Part shown: positions 53,472-61,703 of the stretch, piece after piece
How the letters are laid out: each line of letters starts with the position of its first letter
How positions within the stretch are numbered: the first letter of the stretch is position 1
Assembly: GCF_016908635.1 (NCBI RefSeq)
Contig: NZ_JAFBEG010000001.1
Coordinates: forward strand, 186,001 to 250,000
Source of the DNA: Sporohalobacter salinus
GTDB taxonomy: Bacteria; Bacillota; Halanaerobiia; Halobacteroidales; Acetohalobiaceae
DNA length: 64,000 nt
Direction: 5' to 3'
Position numbers and translations under genes: made by a program
Notes under the pieces: model-generated
The model's database searches: none
Told to the model about the DNA's origin: nothing
The model's input: the letters and a program-made list of their open reading frames with translations, nothing else

Positions 53472-53552
53472 ATTATTTAAAGATGATTTTTTATCAAAAT
53501 CTAAATTAAAGTTTATCTATGATTTACAGTAGACGATTTGTGATTACAAAGT

Positions 53553-54077
53553 TTAATTATTTCTATATTTTGGTGGTTTAATCGTCCAGCTTTTCATTTT
53601 TCCATATTCATAAAGTCGGTCATAAAGTTTTAATTCTTTTATCAACATATCTTTAAAAAAGCTTCTAATTTCTGCATTTCCACTGCCAGTAAAAGCTTTA
53701 CCCTCAATAGGAATAAAATTTTGAATCCCTCTAAAAACTCGTCTAAAGATATATTTATCTGTTATTTTTTCAACATTTTTAGTAATAGGTATATCTTCAA
53801 TGGGCTTCTTATTTGGCATTGTTGCTCCATATTTTTTCATTAAGTTTTCTATTCTGTTGATATCATTTGTAAGTTCTTTTAAGCCATCTTCTAATATTAA
53901 ATTTAAGTCTTTATCTTTAGCGAAACTTTTTAGTAATTGGGTAGTTCTTATAACATCATAGCGAGCTGTTAAAACATCCCATAAGTACCAAACTTCGTTA
54001 ACACTAATTTCATTTTGTAGTTCTTGGCTAGATTTAGATTTACTTATTAATTCTTGGATTGTTTTTAATATTTTCAT
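53553..54077 (-). CDS. DUF3231-like helical protein
   Basis: 174 residues, all-helical with no signal peptide. ISVNEVWYLWDVLTARYDVIRTTQLLKSFAKDKDLN and LEDGLKELTNDINRIENLMKKYGATMPNKKP resemble one half of DUF3231 / CotF-like ferritin-fold proteins of spore formers. A ribosome site AAAGGAATT precedes ATG. Possible spore-coat or ferritin-like role, unproven. It is a lone gene. Confidence 0.65.
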   Translation of the reverse strand: MKILKTIQELISKSKSSQELQNEISVNEVWYLWDVLTARYDVIRTTQLLKSFAKDKDLNLILEDGLKELTNDINRIENLMKKYGATMPNKKPIEDIPITKNVEKITDKYIFRRVFRGIQNFIPIEGKAFTGSGNAEIRSFFKDMLIKELKLYDRLYEYGKMKSWTIKPPKYRNN

Positions 54078-54208
54078 ATAAAATTCCTTTCTTTTAAGTA
54101 GTTATTTTAATTTTATTTTTTAAAAGTTTTAATAAAATTATTCAGAACATGATTAATGCTATTAATTTAATAAATTTCTATATTTTAGGAGATTACATAC
54201 CGTGTTTA

Positions 54209-54237
54209 TTGACATATGTTTAAAAAAGGATTATAAT
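54209..54237 (+). promoter_or_regulatory. promoter of the Fur-family gene
   Basis: TTGACA (54209-54214) and TATAAT (54232-54237) with spacing 17. The block TTATTGACATATG (54206-54218) recurs unchanged at two further promoters at 54734 and 58242. Confidence 0.85.
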
Positions 54238-54269
54238 ATAAATATCAGGGAATAATAGGAGGAATATAT

Positions 54270-54737
54270 ATGGAAGTGGAGGTTGAGAAAGACAGCAAGG
54301 TTAGAGAAGTTATAAATAATATAGAACAAAAGAAAGACTTTCGCTTGACTTCCCAACGAAAGATTATTCTCAAAACGCTTATTGAGAATAACGATCGACA
54401 TCTTTCTGTAGATGATATTTATAATTTAATTAAAGAGAAGAATAATTTTATAGGGATAGCAACTATTTATAGAACATTGGATTTATTTGAAGATTTAGGA
54501 GTAGTTGTAAAGCGAAATTTTGGTAATAAGTCAGCCAAATATGAATTTGTATTTGAAGATGAAACTAAACATCATCATTTGATCTGTAAGTCATGCGGAA
54601 AAGTTATAGAAATTGATAATTTTTTGGCTGATGATATAAAAGAAGAAATAATGAAAATTAAAGAATTTCAAATTATAGATTATTCTTTACATATATATGG
54701 GTATTGTAAAGAATGCAAAGGGAATAATACTTATTGA
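54270..54737 (+). CDS. Fur-family metal-responsive repressor
   Basis: 155 residues. Winged helix RLTSQRKIILKTLIEN, GIATIYRTLDLFEDLGVV; metal region HHHLICKSCGK with His101-103; zinc cysteines 107/110 and 146/149 as in PerR/Fur. Family members are iron, zinc, manganese or peroxide sensors; the subtype cannot be fixed. Its own promoter and that of the ORP-like cluster directly downstream share a sequence block, so it probably autoregulates and controls those genes. Confidence 0.9.
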   Translation: MEVEVEKDSKVREVINNIEQKKDFRLTSQRKIILKTLIENNDRHLSVDDIYNLIKEKNNFIGIATIYRTLDLFEDLGVVVKRNFGNKSAKYEFVFEDETKHHHLICKSCGKVIEIDNFLADDIKEEIMKIKEFQIIDYSLHIYGYCKECKGNNTY

Positions 54738-54762
54738 CATATGATCAAAACCATGTTATAAT
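54731..54762 (+). promoter_or_regulatory. promoter/operator of the ORP-like cluster
   Basis: TTGACA (54734-54739) and TATAAT (54757-54762), spacing 17, starting inside the end of the Fur-family gene. Contains TTATTGACATATGATCAAAA (54731-54750), close to the promoters at 54209 and 58242. Confidence 0.85.
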
Positions 54763-54808
54763 ATTTTTGCATTCTAAGTTAAAGACAAATTAAAAGGAGC
54801 TGATATTA

Positions 54809-55171
54809 ATGAAAATTGCTTTAACTGCTGCTGATAATACAGGACTGGAAGCTAAAGTAGATCCTCGATTTGGACGAGCTTCTTATTTTGGTATTGTTGA
54901 TTTGGAATTAATGGAGGTAGAATTTATAGATAATTCTGCTGCAAATGCTTCTAGTGGAGCAGGTATTCAAGCAGCTCAATTATTATCAGATCAAGAAATA
55001 GAAACTTTAATTTCAGTGAAAGTAGGACCTAAAGCTTTTGATGCATTACAGTCTGCTGGGATTGATATTTATACTGTAGATGGCGGGAAATTAAAAGAAG
55101 TAGTTGAATTATATAAGAATGAGAATTTGAATAAATTAGATAATCCAACTAATCCTGGTCATATGGGATAA
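54809..55171 (+). CDS. NifX/NifB-type iron-molybdenum cofactor-binding protein 1
   Basis: 120 residues, single Nitro_FeMo-Co domain: LTAADNTGLEAKVDPRFGRASYFGIVD, DNSAANASSGAGIQAAQLL, VKVGPKAFDALQSAGIDIYTV. Such small proteins bind Fe-S-Mo clusters or precursors; in Desulfovibrio they accompany MinD-type ATPases in the orange-protein (ORP) complex. First gene of the cluster behind the shared promoter motif, 20 bases before an ATPase gene. Confidence 0.88.
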   Translation: MKIALTAADNTGLEAKVDPRFGRASYFGIVDLELMEVEFIDNSAANASSGAGIQAAQLLSDQEIETLISVKVGPKAFDALQSAGIDIYTVDGGKLKEVVELYKNENLNKLDNPTNPGHMG

Positions 55172-55191
55172 ATAGATAGGGATGGTTAATA

Positions 55192-56034
55192 ATGAAAATA
55201 ACAATTTTAAGTGGTAAAGGAGGTACAGGAAAGACTACTGTAGCTACTAATTTAGCTTTATCGTTAAATAATGCACAGTTTCTAGATGCAGATGTTGAAG
55301 AACCTAATTCTTACATCTTTGTTAAGCCAAATTTTGCAGATAGAAAAGAGTTAGTTTGGCGCGAAGTACCTAAAATTGATCAAGAAAAATGTACAAATTG
55401 TCAAGAATGTGTAGAGTTTTGCGAATATAATGCTTTAGCTTCATTTGGTAATGATTTAATGGTCTTTCCTGAATTATGTCATAGTTGTGGTGGATGTAAG
55501 CATATATGTCCTGAAGGTGCAATTATAGAAGATAATAAAGAAGCAGGACAGATAAAGTGGACTCCTGATGTTAATGGTTTAGAATTTTGGCAGGGGGAAT
55601 TAAATATTGGAGAAATTTCAGCTGTTCCAGTAATTGAGCAATTAAAAGAACATATTAATGAAGAAAAGACAGTAATTATGGATGCTCCTCCTGGGACTAC
55701 TTGTCCTACAGTGGAGGCAGCTATTGATAGTGATTACTGCATAATAGTTACTGAACCAACTCCGTTTGGTCTTCATGATCTTAAGATGGCAGTGGAAGTA
55801 GTAAAGAAATTAGATAAACCTTATGGAGTTATTATTAATCGTTCAGAAAATGATGCTAATCAAATTATTGAAGATTATTGTACTGCTGAGGATATTCCAA
55901 TTTTACTACGAATTCCCTTTAAACGACAGATTGCAGAATTATATTCTGAAGGGTTTCCATTTATAGAAGAATTACCAGAATGGCAAGAACGTTTTAAAGA
56001 AGTTCTGGGTGAAATAGAGAAGGTGATCGAATGA
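55192..56034 (+). CDS. MinD-type ATPase with inserted ferredoxin domain, 1
   Basis: 280 residues. Deviant Walker A GKGGTGKTT (9-17) and a 2[4Fe-4S] ferredoxin inserted at about 60-110 with cysteines 67/70/73/77 and 96/99/102/106. MDAPPGTTCPTVEA and LDADVEEPN are MinD/Mrp-superfamily motifs. Orthologues form the ORP complex with NifX-like and Mrp proteins in sulphate reducers and other anaerobes. It overlaps the next ATPase gene by 4 bases (ATGA), so translation is coupled. Confidence 0.92.
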   Translation: MKITILSGKGGTGKTTVATNLALSLNNAQFLDADVEEPNSYIFVKPNFADRKELVWREVPKIDQEKCTNCQECVEFCEYNALASFGNDLMVFPELCHSCGGCKHICPEGAIIEDNKEAGQIKWTPDVNGLEFWQGELNIGEISAVPVIEQLKEHINEEKTVIMDAPPGTTCPTVEAAIDSDYCIIVTEPTPFGLHDLKMAVEVVKKLDKPYGVIINRSENDANQIIEDYCTAEDIPILLRIPFKRQIAELYSEGFPFIEELPEWQERFKEVLGEIEKVIE

Positions 56035-56897
56035 AGAAAGTAACGGTAATAAGTGGAAAAGGTGGGACTGGAAAAACAATAGTTACTGCTAATTTGACAT
56101 CGATGGCAGATAATTTAGTTTTAGCTGATTGTGATGTAGATGCTCCTAATATGCATTTATTAATGGCCCCAGAAATCTTAAATGAAGATATATTTAGAGG
56201 GGGAAAATTAGCAGTTAAGAATAATGAAAAGTGTATAGACTGTGGTTTATGTAAGAGACTCTGTAATTTTGGAGCTATAACTTCTGATTTTGAAGTAGAT
56301 AAACTTAAGTGTGAAGGTTGTGGTTTATGTGTGGCCAAATGTCCTACTAATGCTCTACAGCTTAATATAGAGGATACAGGCGATATTTATTTATCTCGTT
56401 CTAAATTTGGACCTATGGTTCATGCTAAATTAGGGATTGGAGCTGAAAATTCCGGTAAATTAGTTAGTGAAGTGAGTCAGAAAGCAGAAGTCCTTGCTAA
56501 AGAACAGGAAAAAGATCTTGTTTTAGTTGATGGTTCACCAGGAATTGGTTGTCCAGTTGTTGCTTCTCTTAATGGAACAGACCTAGCTTTAATTGTAACT
56601 GAGCCGACTAAATCTGGATTAGCTGACTTAAAACGTGTTTTACAAGTAACTGAACACTTTGATATTCCTGCTTTAGTAGTTATTAATAAATTTGATTTAA
56701 ATGAAAACATAGCTGTTGAAATAGAAGAATTTTGTCAAGAACATGATATTATGTTAGCAGGTAGAATTCCTTTTGATTCATTAGTAGTGGAGGCAATGCG
56801 GCAGGGAGAATTAATTGTTGAGTATAGTCCTGAAAGTCAAGTAACTTCTGCTTTAAAAATGATTTGGGAAAGAGTAAATAATAAACTTAAGGAGTGA
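56031..56897 (+). CDS. MinD-type ATPase with inserted ferredoxin domain, 2
   Basis: 288 residues and paralogous to the preceding gene. Walker A GKGGTGKTI (9-17), cysteines 68/71/74/78 and 94/97/100/104 in the inserted ferredoxin, DGSPGIGCPV at the Walker B region. The start is the ATGA overlap. The two ATPases most likely form a heterodimer, loading or transferring a metal cluster to the NifX-like proteins encoded on each side. Only 5 bases to the next gene. Confidence 0.92.
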   Translation: MKKVTVISGKGGTGKTIVTANLTSMADNLVLADCDVDAPNMHLLMAPEILNEDIFRGGKLAVKNNEKCIDCGLCKRLCNFGAITSDFEVDKLKCEGCGLCVAKCPTNALQLNIEDTGDIYLSRSKFGPMVHAKLGIGAENSGKLVSEVSQKAEVLAKEQEKDLVLVDGSPGIGCPVVASLNGTDLALIVTEPTKSGLADLKRVLQVTEHFDIPALVVINKFDLNENIAVEIEEFCQEHDIMLAGRIPFDSLVVEAMRQGELIVEYSPESQVTSALKMIWERVNNKLKE

Positions 56898-56902
56898 TTG
56901 TA

Positions 56903-57235
56903 ATGAAAAAAATAGCAGTACCTACTGATGGTAATAATGTTGCAGAACATTTTGGTCGTTGCCCGGAGTATACTATTGTAGAAATTGAGGGAGAAAAAGT
57001 AAACAATAAGGAGGTAATAGATAATCCTGGGCATAAACCCGGTTTTTTACCGCGGTATCTAAATGACCAGGGAGTTGATATTGTTTTAGCTGGAGGTATG
57101 GGACGTAGAGCTAAAGACTTATTTGATGAAAATGAAATTGATGCAGTGACTGGGGTAACAGGTTCAGTTGATGAAGCCATTGAATGTTATTTAGCCGGGG
57201 ATTTAGATTCGGAAGAAAATATTTGTGATCATTAA
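56903..57235 (+). CDS. NifX/NifB-type iron-molybdenum cofactor-binding protein 2
   Basis: 110 residues from ATG 56903 (AAGGAG at 56889-56894; the in-frame GTG at 56894 overlaps that site). Motifs: VPTDGNNVAEHFGRCPEYTIVEIE, GHKPGFLPRYLNDQGVDIVLAGGMG, GVTGSVDEAIECYLAG. It carries an extra HFGRC cysteine, a typical cofactor ligand, that the first NifX-like protein lacks. Probably binds the Fe-Mo or Mo-Cu type cluster of the ORP-like complex. Confidence 0.88.
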   Translation: MKKIAVPTDGNNVAEHFGRCPEYTIVEIEGEKVNNKEVIDNPGHKPGFLPRYLNDQGVDIVLAGGMGRRAKDLFDENEIDAVTGVTGSVDEAIECYLAGDLDSEENICDH

Positions 57236-57295
57236 GTTTATAGGATTATTGATTTAGAATGAGTTTGTAGATAGATAAAGGAGGGATAGCTAGGG

Positions 57296-58105
57296 ATGTA
57301 TGAATTGGAAAATGGAAAATTTGATTTAGAATATGGTAGTGTAAATGAAGGTTTGATTTCAGTAGCTAGTGGAAAAGGTGGAGTAGGAAAGTCTACTGTA
57401 ACTGTAAATTTAGCAGTTGCTTTAAATAAATTAGGTAAACAAGTAGGGATTATTGATGCTGATATTCGAGGATTCAGTATTCCGCGAATTTTGGGTTTAA
57501 CAGAAGAACTACAGGCACTAGAAGATAAAATGTTAAAACCGCCTGTAGCTAAAGGGATTAAAGTTATGTCTATGGGTTCTTTAGTTGAAGAGGAAGCTCC
57601 TATTATTTGGCGGGCACCTTTGCTGCATGGGACTTTAGAACAGTTTATGAAAGAAGTGCAGTGGGGAAAATTGGATTATTTGTTATTTGATTTACCGCCA
57701 GGAACAGGTGATATGCCGTTAAACATAATGCAGAATTTACCAGAATCGGAAGTAATGATTGTAACTACTCCTCAGATTACTGCTACTAATGTAGCTGGTC
57801 GAATTGGAAAAATGGCCGATAAATTGGAATGTGAAACATTAGGGGTAGTAGAAAATATGTCTTATTATCAGTGTACTGATTGTGGAAATAAAGATTATAT
57901 CTTCGGTCAAGGTGGAGGTAAAGATATAGCCGAAAAATTAGAAACTAAACTTTTAGGTAAGCTTCCGTTATTACCAGATATTAGAGAAGATAGCGATCAA
58001 GGAAAATCAATTATATTAGAAAATCCTGAAGCAGATGTAAGTAAAGAATTTATTTCTATTGCTGAAAAAGTTATAAATAAAAAGCGTAATTTTAAATCAA
58101 TTTAA
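57296..58105 (+). CDS. mrp: Mrp/NBP35-type Fe-S carrier ATPase
   Basis: 269 residues. Walker A SGKGGVGKST (25-34), IIDADIRGF, LLFDLPPGTGD and the cluster-binding CxxC at Cys193/Cys196 (CTDCGNKDYIFGQGGG). Mrp carries [4Fe-4S] clusters to apoproteins. Here it ends a cluster of ATPases and NifX-like proteins, the order seen in ORP operons. AAGGAGGG lies upstream of ATG, and a terminator follows. Confidence 0.93.
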   Translation: MYELENGKFDLEYGSVNEGLISVASGKGGVGKSTVTVNLAVALNKLGKQVGIIDADIRGFSIPRILGLTEELQALEDKMLKPPVAKGIKVMSMGSLVEEEAPIIWRAPLLHGTLEQFMKEVQWGKLDYLLFDLPPGTGDMPLNIMQNLPESEVMIVTTPQITATNVAGRIGKMADKLECETLGVVENMSYYQCTDCGNKDYIFGQGGGKDIAEKLETKLLGKLPLLPDIREDSDQGKSIILENPEADVSKEFISIAEKVINKKRNFKSI

Positions 58106-58132
58106 GTTTAATTATCTATCATAGTTTTTGCT

Positions 58133-58164
58133 AAGCCCTTACTTTAAAATAGTAAGGGCTTTTG
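58133..58164 (+). terminator. terminator of the ORP-like operon
   Basis: Arms AAGCCCTTACT (58133-58143) and AGTAAGGGCTT (58151-58161), loop 7, then a short T-run. Confidence 0.9.
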
Positions 58165-58238
58165 TAATTAAAAATCACATATTGATTTTATCCTTTGGAA
58201 AAAAATTTTTGAAAAAAATAGATGTGATTCCAAATCGG

Positions 58239-58296
58239 TTATTGACATATGATCATAAATACGCTATAATAATATTGTATTGAACAAATGATCAAA
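58239..58296 (+). promoter_or_regulatory. promoter and repeated operator of the DUF5320 gene
   Basis: TTGACA (58242-58247) and TATAAT (58265-58270), spacing 17. The block TTATTGACATATGATCA (58239-58255) matches the promoters at 54209 and 54734, and a second half-match, TGAACAAATGATCAAAA (58281-58297), lies downstream of the start point. Confidence 0.85.
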
Positions 58297-58316
58297 ATAT
58301 CAAAGGAGTGATTTAA

Positions 58317-58652
58317 ATGCCTTGGGGAGATGGAACAGGTCCAGAAGGATTAGGTCCTATGACTGGAAGAGGTGCAGGTTATTGTGCAGGTTATAATCGA
58401 CCTGGTTATGCAAATAGTATGTCAAGACGAGGTTTAGGACGTGGATTTGGTCGTGGTTGCGGCCGAGGTATGGGTAGACCTAGTAATAACAAAAGGATGA
58501 TGAATCGTAGAGTATCGACCTATCGTCCGGCTAAAGATCAAACAGAAGCAGAGATTAATTATCTACAACAGGAAAAGGAAGCGCTAAAAAATGAATTAAA
58601 GGCAATTCAAGAACGAATTTCAGAATTAGATAGTGAGAATAATAAAGAATAA
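58317..58652 (+). CDS. DUF5320-domain protein
   Basis: 111 residues. N terminus MPWGDGTGPEGLGPMTGRGAGYCAG is the DUF5320 signature; then a Gly/Arg-rich region with two Cys (GRGFGRGCGRGMGRP), and a C-terminal coiled coil (about 80-108). Such proteins accompany NifX/Mrp/MinD clusters in anaerobes; the function is unknown. It has its own promoter with the cluster motif and its own terminator, so it may be made in excess over the upstream operon. Confidence 0.85.
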   Translation: MPWGDGTGPEGLGPMTGRGAGYCAGYNRPGYANSMSRRGLGRGFGRGCGRGMGRPSNNKRMMNRRVSTYRPAKDQTEAEINYLQQEKEALKNELKAIQERISELDSENNKE

Positions 58653-58660
58653 TTAGTTTA

Positions 58661-58694
58661 AATAGTCTACCTATAAATTAGGTAGACTATTTTT
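58661..58694 (+). terminator. terminator of the DUF5320 gene
   Basis: Arms AATAGTCTACCT (58661-58672) and AGGTAGACTATT (58680-58691), loop 7, T-run. Confidence 0.92.
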
Positions 58695-58782
58695 AATTTT
58701 TATATGCATCTTAATAAATTCGAAATTAAAGAAGATTTTAATTAAAAAGATCTATAAGATAATTAGTTAAAGACTTAATTGC

Positions 58783-58811
58783 TTGACAATTTTTATTAGA
58801 ATTTATATAAT
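58783..58811 (+). promoter_or_regulatory. promoter of the nag operon
   Basis: TTGACA (58783-58788) and TATAAT (58806-58811) with spacing 17, 80 bases before the NagR-type gene; the dyad at 58829 lies between. Confidence 0.87.
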
Positions 58812-58825
58812 ATTATTAAGATTAA

Positions 58826-58866
58826 TTGGTATATACAACATATCATATATTCCATATGTTATATAC
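58826..58866. promoter_or_regulatory. NagR-type dyad operator
   Basis: TTGGTATATACAAC (58826-58839) resembles the GntR/NagR dre half-pattern TTGGTATAGAC. Together with GTATATACAACATAT (58829-58843) and ATATGTTATATAC (58854-58866) it forms an inverted arrangement just downstream of the start point, so autorepression by the adjacent regulator is likely. Confidence 0.55.
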
Positions 58867-58890
58867 TTTTAGTGATAGGGGGAATTTATT

Positions 58891-59628
58891 ATGAAAAAGG
58901 TTTCAAAAGATAATCCATTACCTTTATATCATCAATTGAAAGAAATATTACGTGAGAATATTGATAATAAAGTTTTAAAGCCTGGTGATCCTATTCCAAC
59001 TGAAAGAGAGTTAGTTGATATTCATGATATAAGTAGAATGACAGCTAGAAAGGCAATTATGGCTTTAGTAAATGAAGGTTTATTATACAGAGAACAGGGG
59101 AAAGGGACGTTTGTAGCTGATCCAGAACCTAAGATGAAACATGAATTATCTAAGTTAACTGGTTTTACTGAAGAAATGAAAGAGAAAGGGATGGAAACTA
59201 AAACAGAAATAATTTCTTTTGAATTTGAGTCTGCATCTAATAAAATTCGAAAACATTTAGAATTACCAAATGATGTAGAACAAGTAATTAAAATAAAAAG
59301 GCTTAGATATGTAGAAAAGGAGCCATTTTCATTAGAGACTGTATGGATTCCTTATGATCTTGCTTCAAATTTAACTGAAGATATATTAACAGGAAATTCT
59401 TTATATAATATATTTCGCAATAAATATGGTTATGAATTAGAACAAGCAAGACAAACTGTAGAACCGATAATGTTAACTGATTATGAAGGGGGGTTATTAG
59501 GCTTAAACGCTAATTCTTTAGCCTTATTATTTAGAAGAACAACTTATTTGAAAGAAGATAGAATTATTGAATATACTAAATCAATTTATAGAAGTGATAA
59601 TTATAAACATGAAGTAATTTTGAAATAA
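58891..59628 (+). CDS. nagR: GntR/UTRA-family regulator, NagR-like
   Basis: 245 residues. N-terminal GntR winged helix (PLPLYHQLKEILRENIDNKVLKPGDPIPTERELV, SRMTARKAIMALVNEGLLYREQGKGTFVA), C-terminal UTRA domain (VIKIKRLRYVEKEPFSLETVWIP, QTVEPIMLTDYEGGLLGL, IEYTKSIYRSDNYKHEV). NagR/YvoA of B. subtilis binds glucosamine-6-phosphate or GlcNAc-6-P. First gene of the nag operon, 14 bases before murQ. Confidence 0.88.
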   Translation: MKKVSKDNPLPLYHQLKEILRENIDNKVLKPGDPIPTERELVDIHDISRMTARKAIMALVNEGLLYREQGKGTFVADPEPKMKHELSKLTGFTEEMKEKGMETKTEIISFEFESASNKIRKHLELPNDVEQVIKIKRLRYVEKEPFSLETVWIPYDLASNLTEDILTGNSLYNIFRNKYGYELEQARQTVEPIMLTDYEGGLLGLNANSLALLFRRTTYLKEDRIIEYTKSIYRSDNYKHEVILK

Positions 59629-59642
59629 TAGGGGGATAAAAT

Positions 59643-60515
59643 GTGGCTGAGAAGCGAAATAAGGATACTGTAGATATTGATAAACTAGGGACCACTGAAA
59701 TTATAGATAAGATAAATGATGAAGATAAGAAAGTTGCTTTAGCTGTAGAAAAAGAGCAAGAAAATATAGCTAAAGCAGTGGATTTAATAGTAAAAAGATT
59801 AAAGAAAGATGGAAGATTATTTTATATTGGGAGTGGTACTAGTGGAAAGTTAGGAGTTATTGATGCTTCAGAATGTCCTCCAAGTTTTGGAATAGATGAT
59901 TCAATGGTTCAAGGTATTATTTCTGGTGGTGATAAAGCTTTAAGTGACTGGTTAGAGCATACAGAAGATGATGAAGAGTTAGCAAGTAAAGATTTACAAG
60001 ATAAAGGAGTAACTGAAAAAGATATAGTAGTAGGAATTACTGCTAGTGGTAACACTCCTTATGTTATGGCGGCAATTAAATATGCTAATCAAATAGGAGC
60101 TACTACCATAGGTTTAATTTGTAATCCTGAAGGAAAATTGAAAGAAAATTGCGATAATTACATTTGCATTGATGTTGGTCCTGAAGTGATTATGGGGTCT
60201 ACTAGGATGAAAGCTGGAACTGCTCAAAAAATGGTTTTAAATATGTTAAGCACTGCTAGTATGATTAGACTAGGAAAAGTTTATAGTAACTTAATGATTA
60301 ATGTAAAACCAATTAATGAAAAGTTAAAGAAGCGAGCTAAAGAAATTGTACATTTAGTAACAAAGGCAGATGAATCGTTAATAACAGAAGTTCTGAAAAA
60401 ATGTGATTATGATGCGAAAGTAGCAACAGTCATGATTAAGAAAAAGTGTAGTGTAATTGAAGCTCGAGATTTCATAAGCAAAAACGATGGAGTTATTAAC
60501 CAATTTGTTTTGTAA
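59643..60515 (+). CDS. murQ: N-acetylmuramic acid 6-phosphate etherase
   Basis: 290 residues from GTG 59643, which overlaps an out-of-frame ATG. SIS-domain enzyme: YIGSGTSGKLGVIDASECPPSFG, GLICNPEGKL, GSTRMKAGTAQKMVLNML and the C-terminal helical part. It removes lactate from MurNAc-6-P to give GlcNAc-6-P, which the next genes consume. It is about 10 residues shorter than usual. Confidence 0.93.
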   Translation: MAEKRNKDTVDIDKLGTTEIIDKINDEDKKVALAVEKEQENIAKAVDLIVKRLKKDGRLFYIGSGTSGKLGVIDASECPPSFGIDDSMVQGIISGGDKALSDWLEHTEDDEELASKDLQDKGVTEKDIVVGITASGNTPYVMAAIKYANQIGATTIGLICNPEGKLKENCDNYICIDVGPEVIMGSTRMKAGTAQKMVLNMLSTASMIRLGKVYSNLMINVKPINEKLKKRAKEIVHLVTKADESLITEVLKKCDYDAKVATVMIKKKCSVIEARDFISKNDGVINQFVL

Positions 60516-60536
60516 TTACTAGTGAGGTGAGAGAAA

Positions 60537-61679
60537 ATGAAGGGGCTGAAAAACGGAAAAATAATCACCAAAGATGAAGTATTAGATAATAAAGTATTAC
60601 TTTTTGATAAGGAAATAATTGAGATAATTGACCAAGAAGAAATAGATAGATATGATAGGGTGGAATTGATGGATGTTAAGGGGAATTATATTTCGCCGGG
60701 GTTTCTAGATCTCCATATTCATGGGATTAAAGGTTATGATACAATGGATGGGAATTATGAAGCTGTGTCAAGTATAAGTAATATAATTTCTAAAAAAGGA
60801 GTAACATCTTTTTTACCTACTACAATGACTATGGATCAAGAGTCTATTTATAAGTCTTTAGATGTAATAAAAGATTCTATAAAAAAGAATATACAAGGAG
60901 CTACTATTTTAGGAGCTCATCTGGAAGGACCATTTATTAATGAAAAATATAAAGGAGCTCAAAATGTTGATTATATTCAAGAACCTAATTATAAATTCAT
61001 TGAAGATTATTTAGATGTAATTAAAATGATTACTTTAGCTCCTGAGATTAAACAAAGTTATGAGTTCATGGATAGAATAAAAGATGAAAATATTGTTTTA
61101 TCAATAGGACATTCAAATGCTAAATATGAAGAAGCTTTGGAAGCAATTAATAAGGGGATTTCTCATGCTACACATACTTTTAATGCTATGTCTTCTTTTC
61201 ATCACAGAGAGCCAGGAGTAGTAGGCGCAGTTTTTAATAGTGATATTACTTGTGACATAATAGCTGATAAATTTCATGTTCATCCTGATAATTTTGATTT
61301 ATTATTAAAAATTAAAGGGCGAGATAAAATAAGTTTAATTACTGATTCTATGAGAGCAGGTTGTATGAAAAATGGCATATATGAGTTAGGCGGTCAAAAA
61401 ACAACTATAAAAAATGGTTCAGTTAGATTAGATGATGGTACTTTGGCTGGGAGTATTTTAACTTTAAATTTGGCTCTTAAAAATTTTAAAGATTATAGTG
61501 GTCTCGATTTAATGGAAGCTGTTAAACTAGTTTCCTTAAACCCAGCTAAAGTATTGGGGATTAATGATTCAAAAGGAAGTATTGAAATAGGAAAGGATGC
61601 TGATATTACTCTATTTAACGATGATATTGATATTAAAGCAACAATTGTTGAAGGTGAAATTGTCTATAACAATTTATAA
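60537..61679 (+). CDS. nagA: N-acetylglucosamine-6-phosphate deacetylase
   Basis: 380 residues. Amidohydrolase: ISPGFLDLHIHGIKGYDTMDG (HxH), GAHLEGPFINEKYKGAQ (Glu metal ligand), IGHSNAKYEEALEAI, HATHTFNAMSSFHHREPG, and catalytic Asp in LITDSMRAG. It yields glucosamine-6-phosphate for NagB and acetate. GAGGTGAGA precedes ATG. Confidence 0.96.
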   Translation: MKGLKNGKIITKDEVLDNKVLLFDKEIIEIIDQEEIDRYDRVELMDVKGNYISPGFLDLHIHGIKGYDTMDGNYEAVSSISNIISKKGVTSFLPTTMTMDQESIYKSLDVIKDSIKKNIQGATILGAHLEGPFINEKYKGAQNVDYIQEPNYKFIEDYLDVIKMITLAPEIKQSYEFMDRIKDENIVLSIGHSNAKYEEALEAINKGISHATHTFNAMSSFHHREPGVVGAVFNSDITCDIIADKFHVHPDNFDLLLKIKGRDKISLITDSMRAGCMKNGIYELGGQKTTIKNGSVRLDDGTLAGSILTLNLALKNFKDYSGLDLMEAVKLVSLNPAKVLGINDSKGSIEIGKDADITLFNDDIDIKATIVEGEIVYNNL

Positions 61680-61703
61680 AAAGAAGAAAAAGGGGAGATT
61701 GAA

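Noticed and set aside
56887-57180. Long antisense frame opposite the second NifX-like gene
   Set aside because: Composition and position show it is the shadow of the plus-strand gene; no ribosome site.
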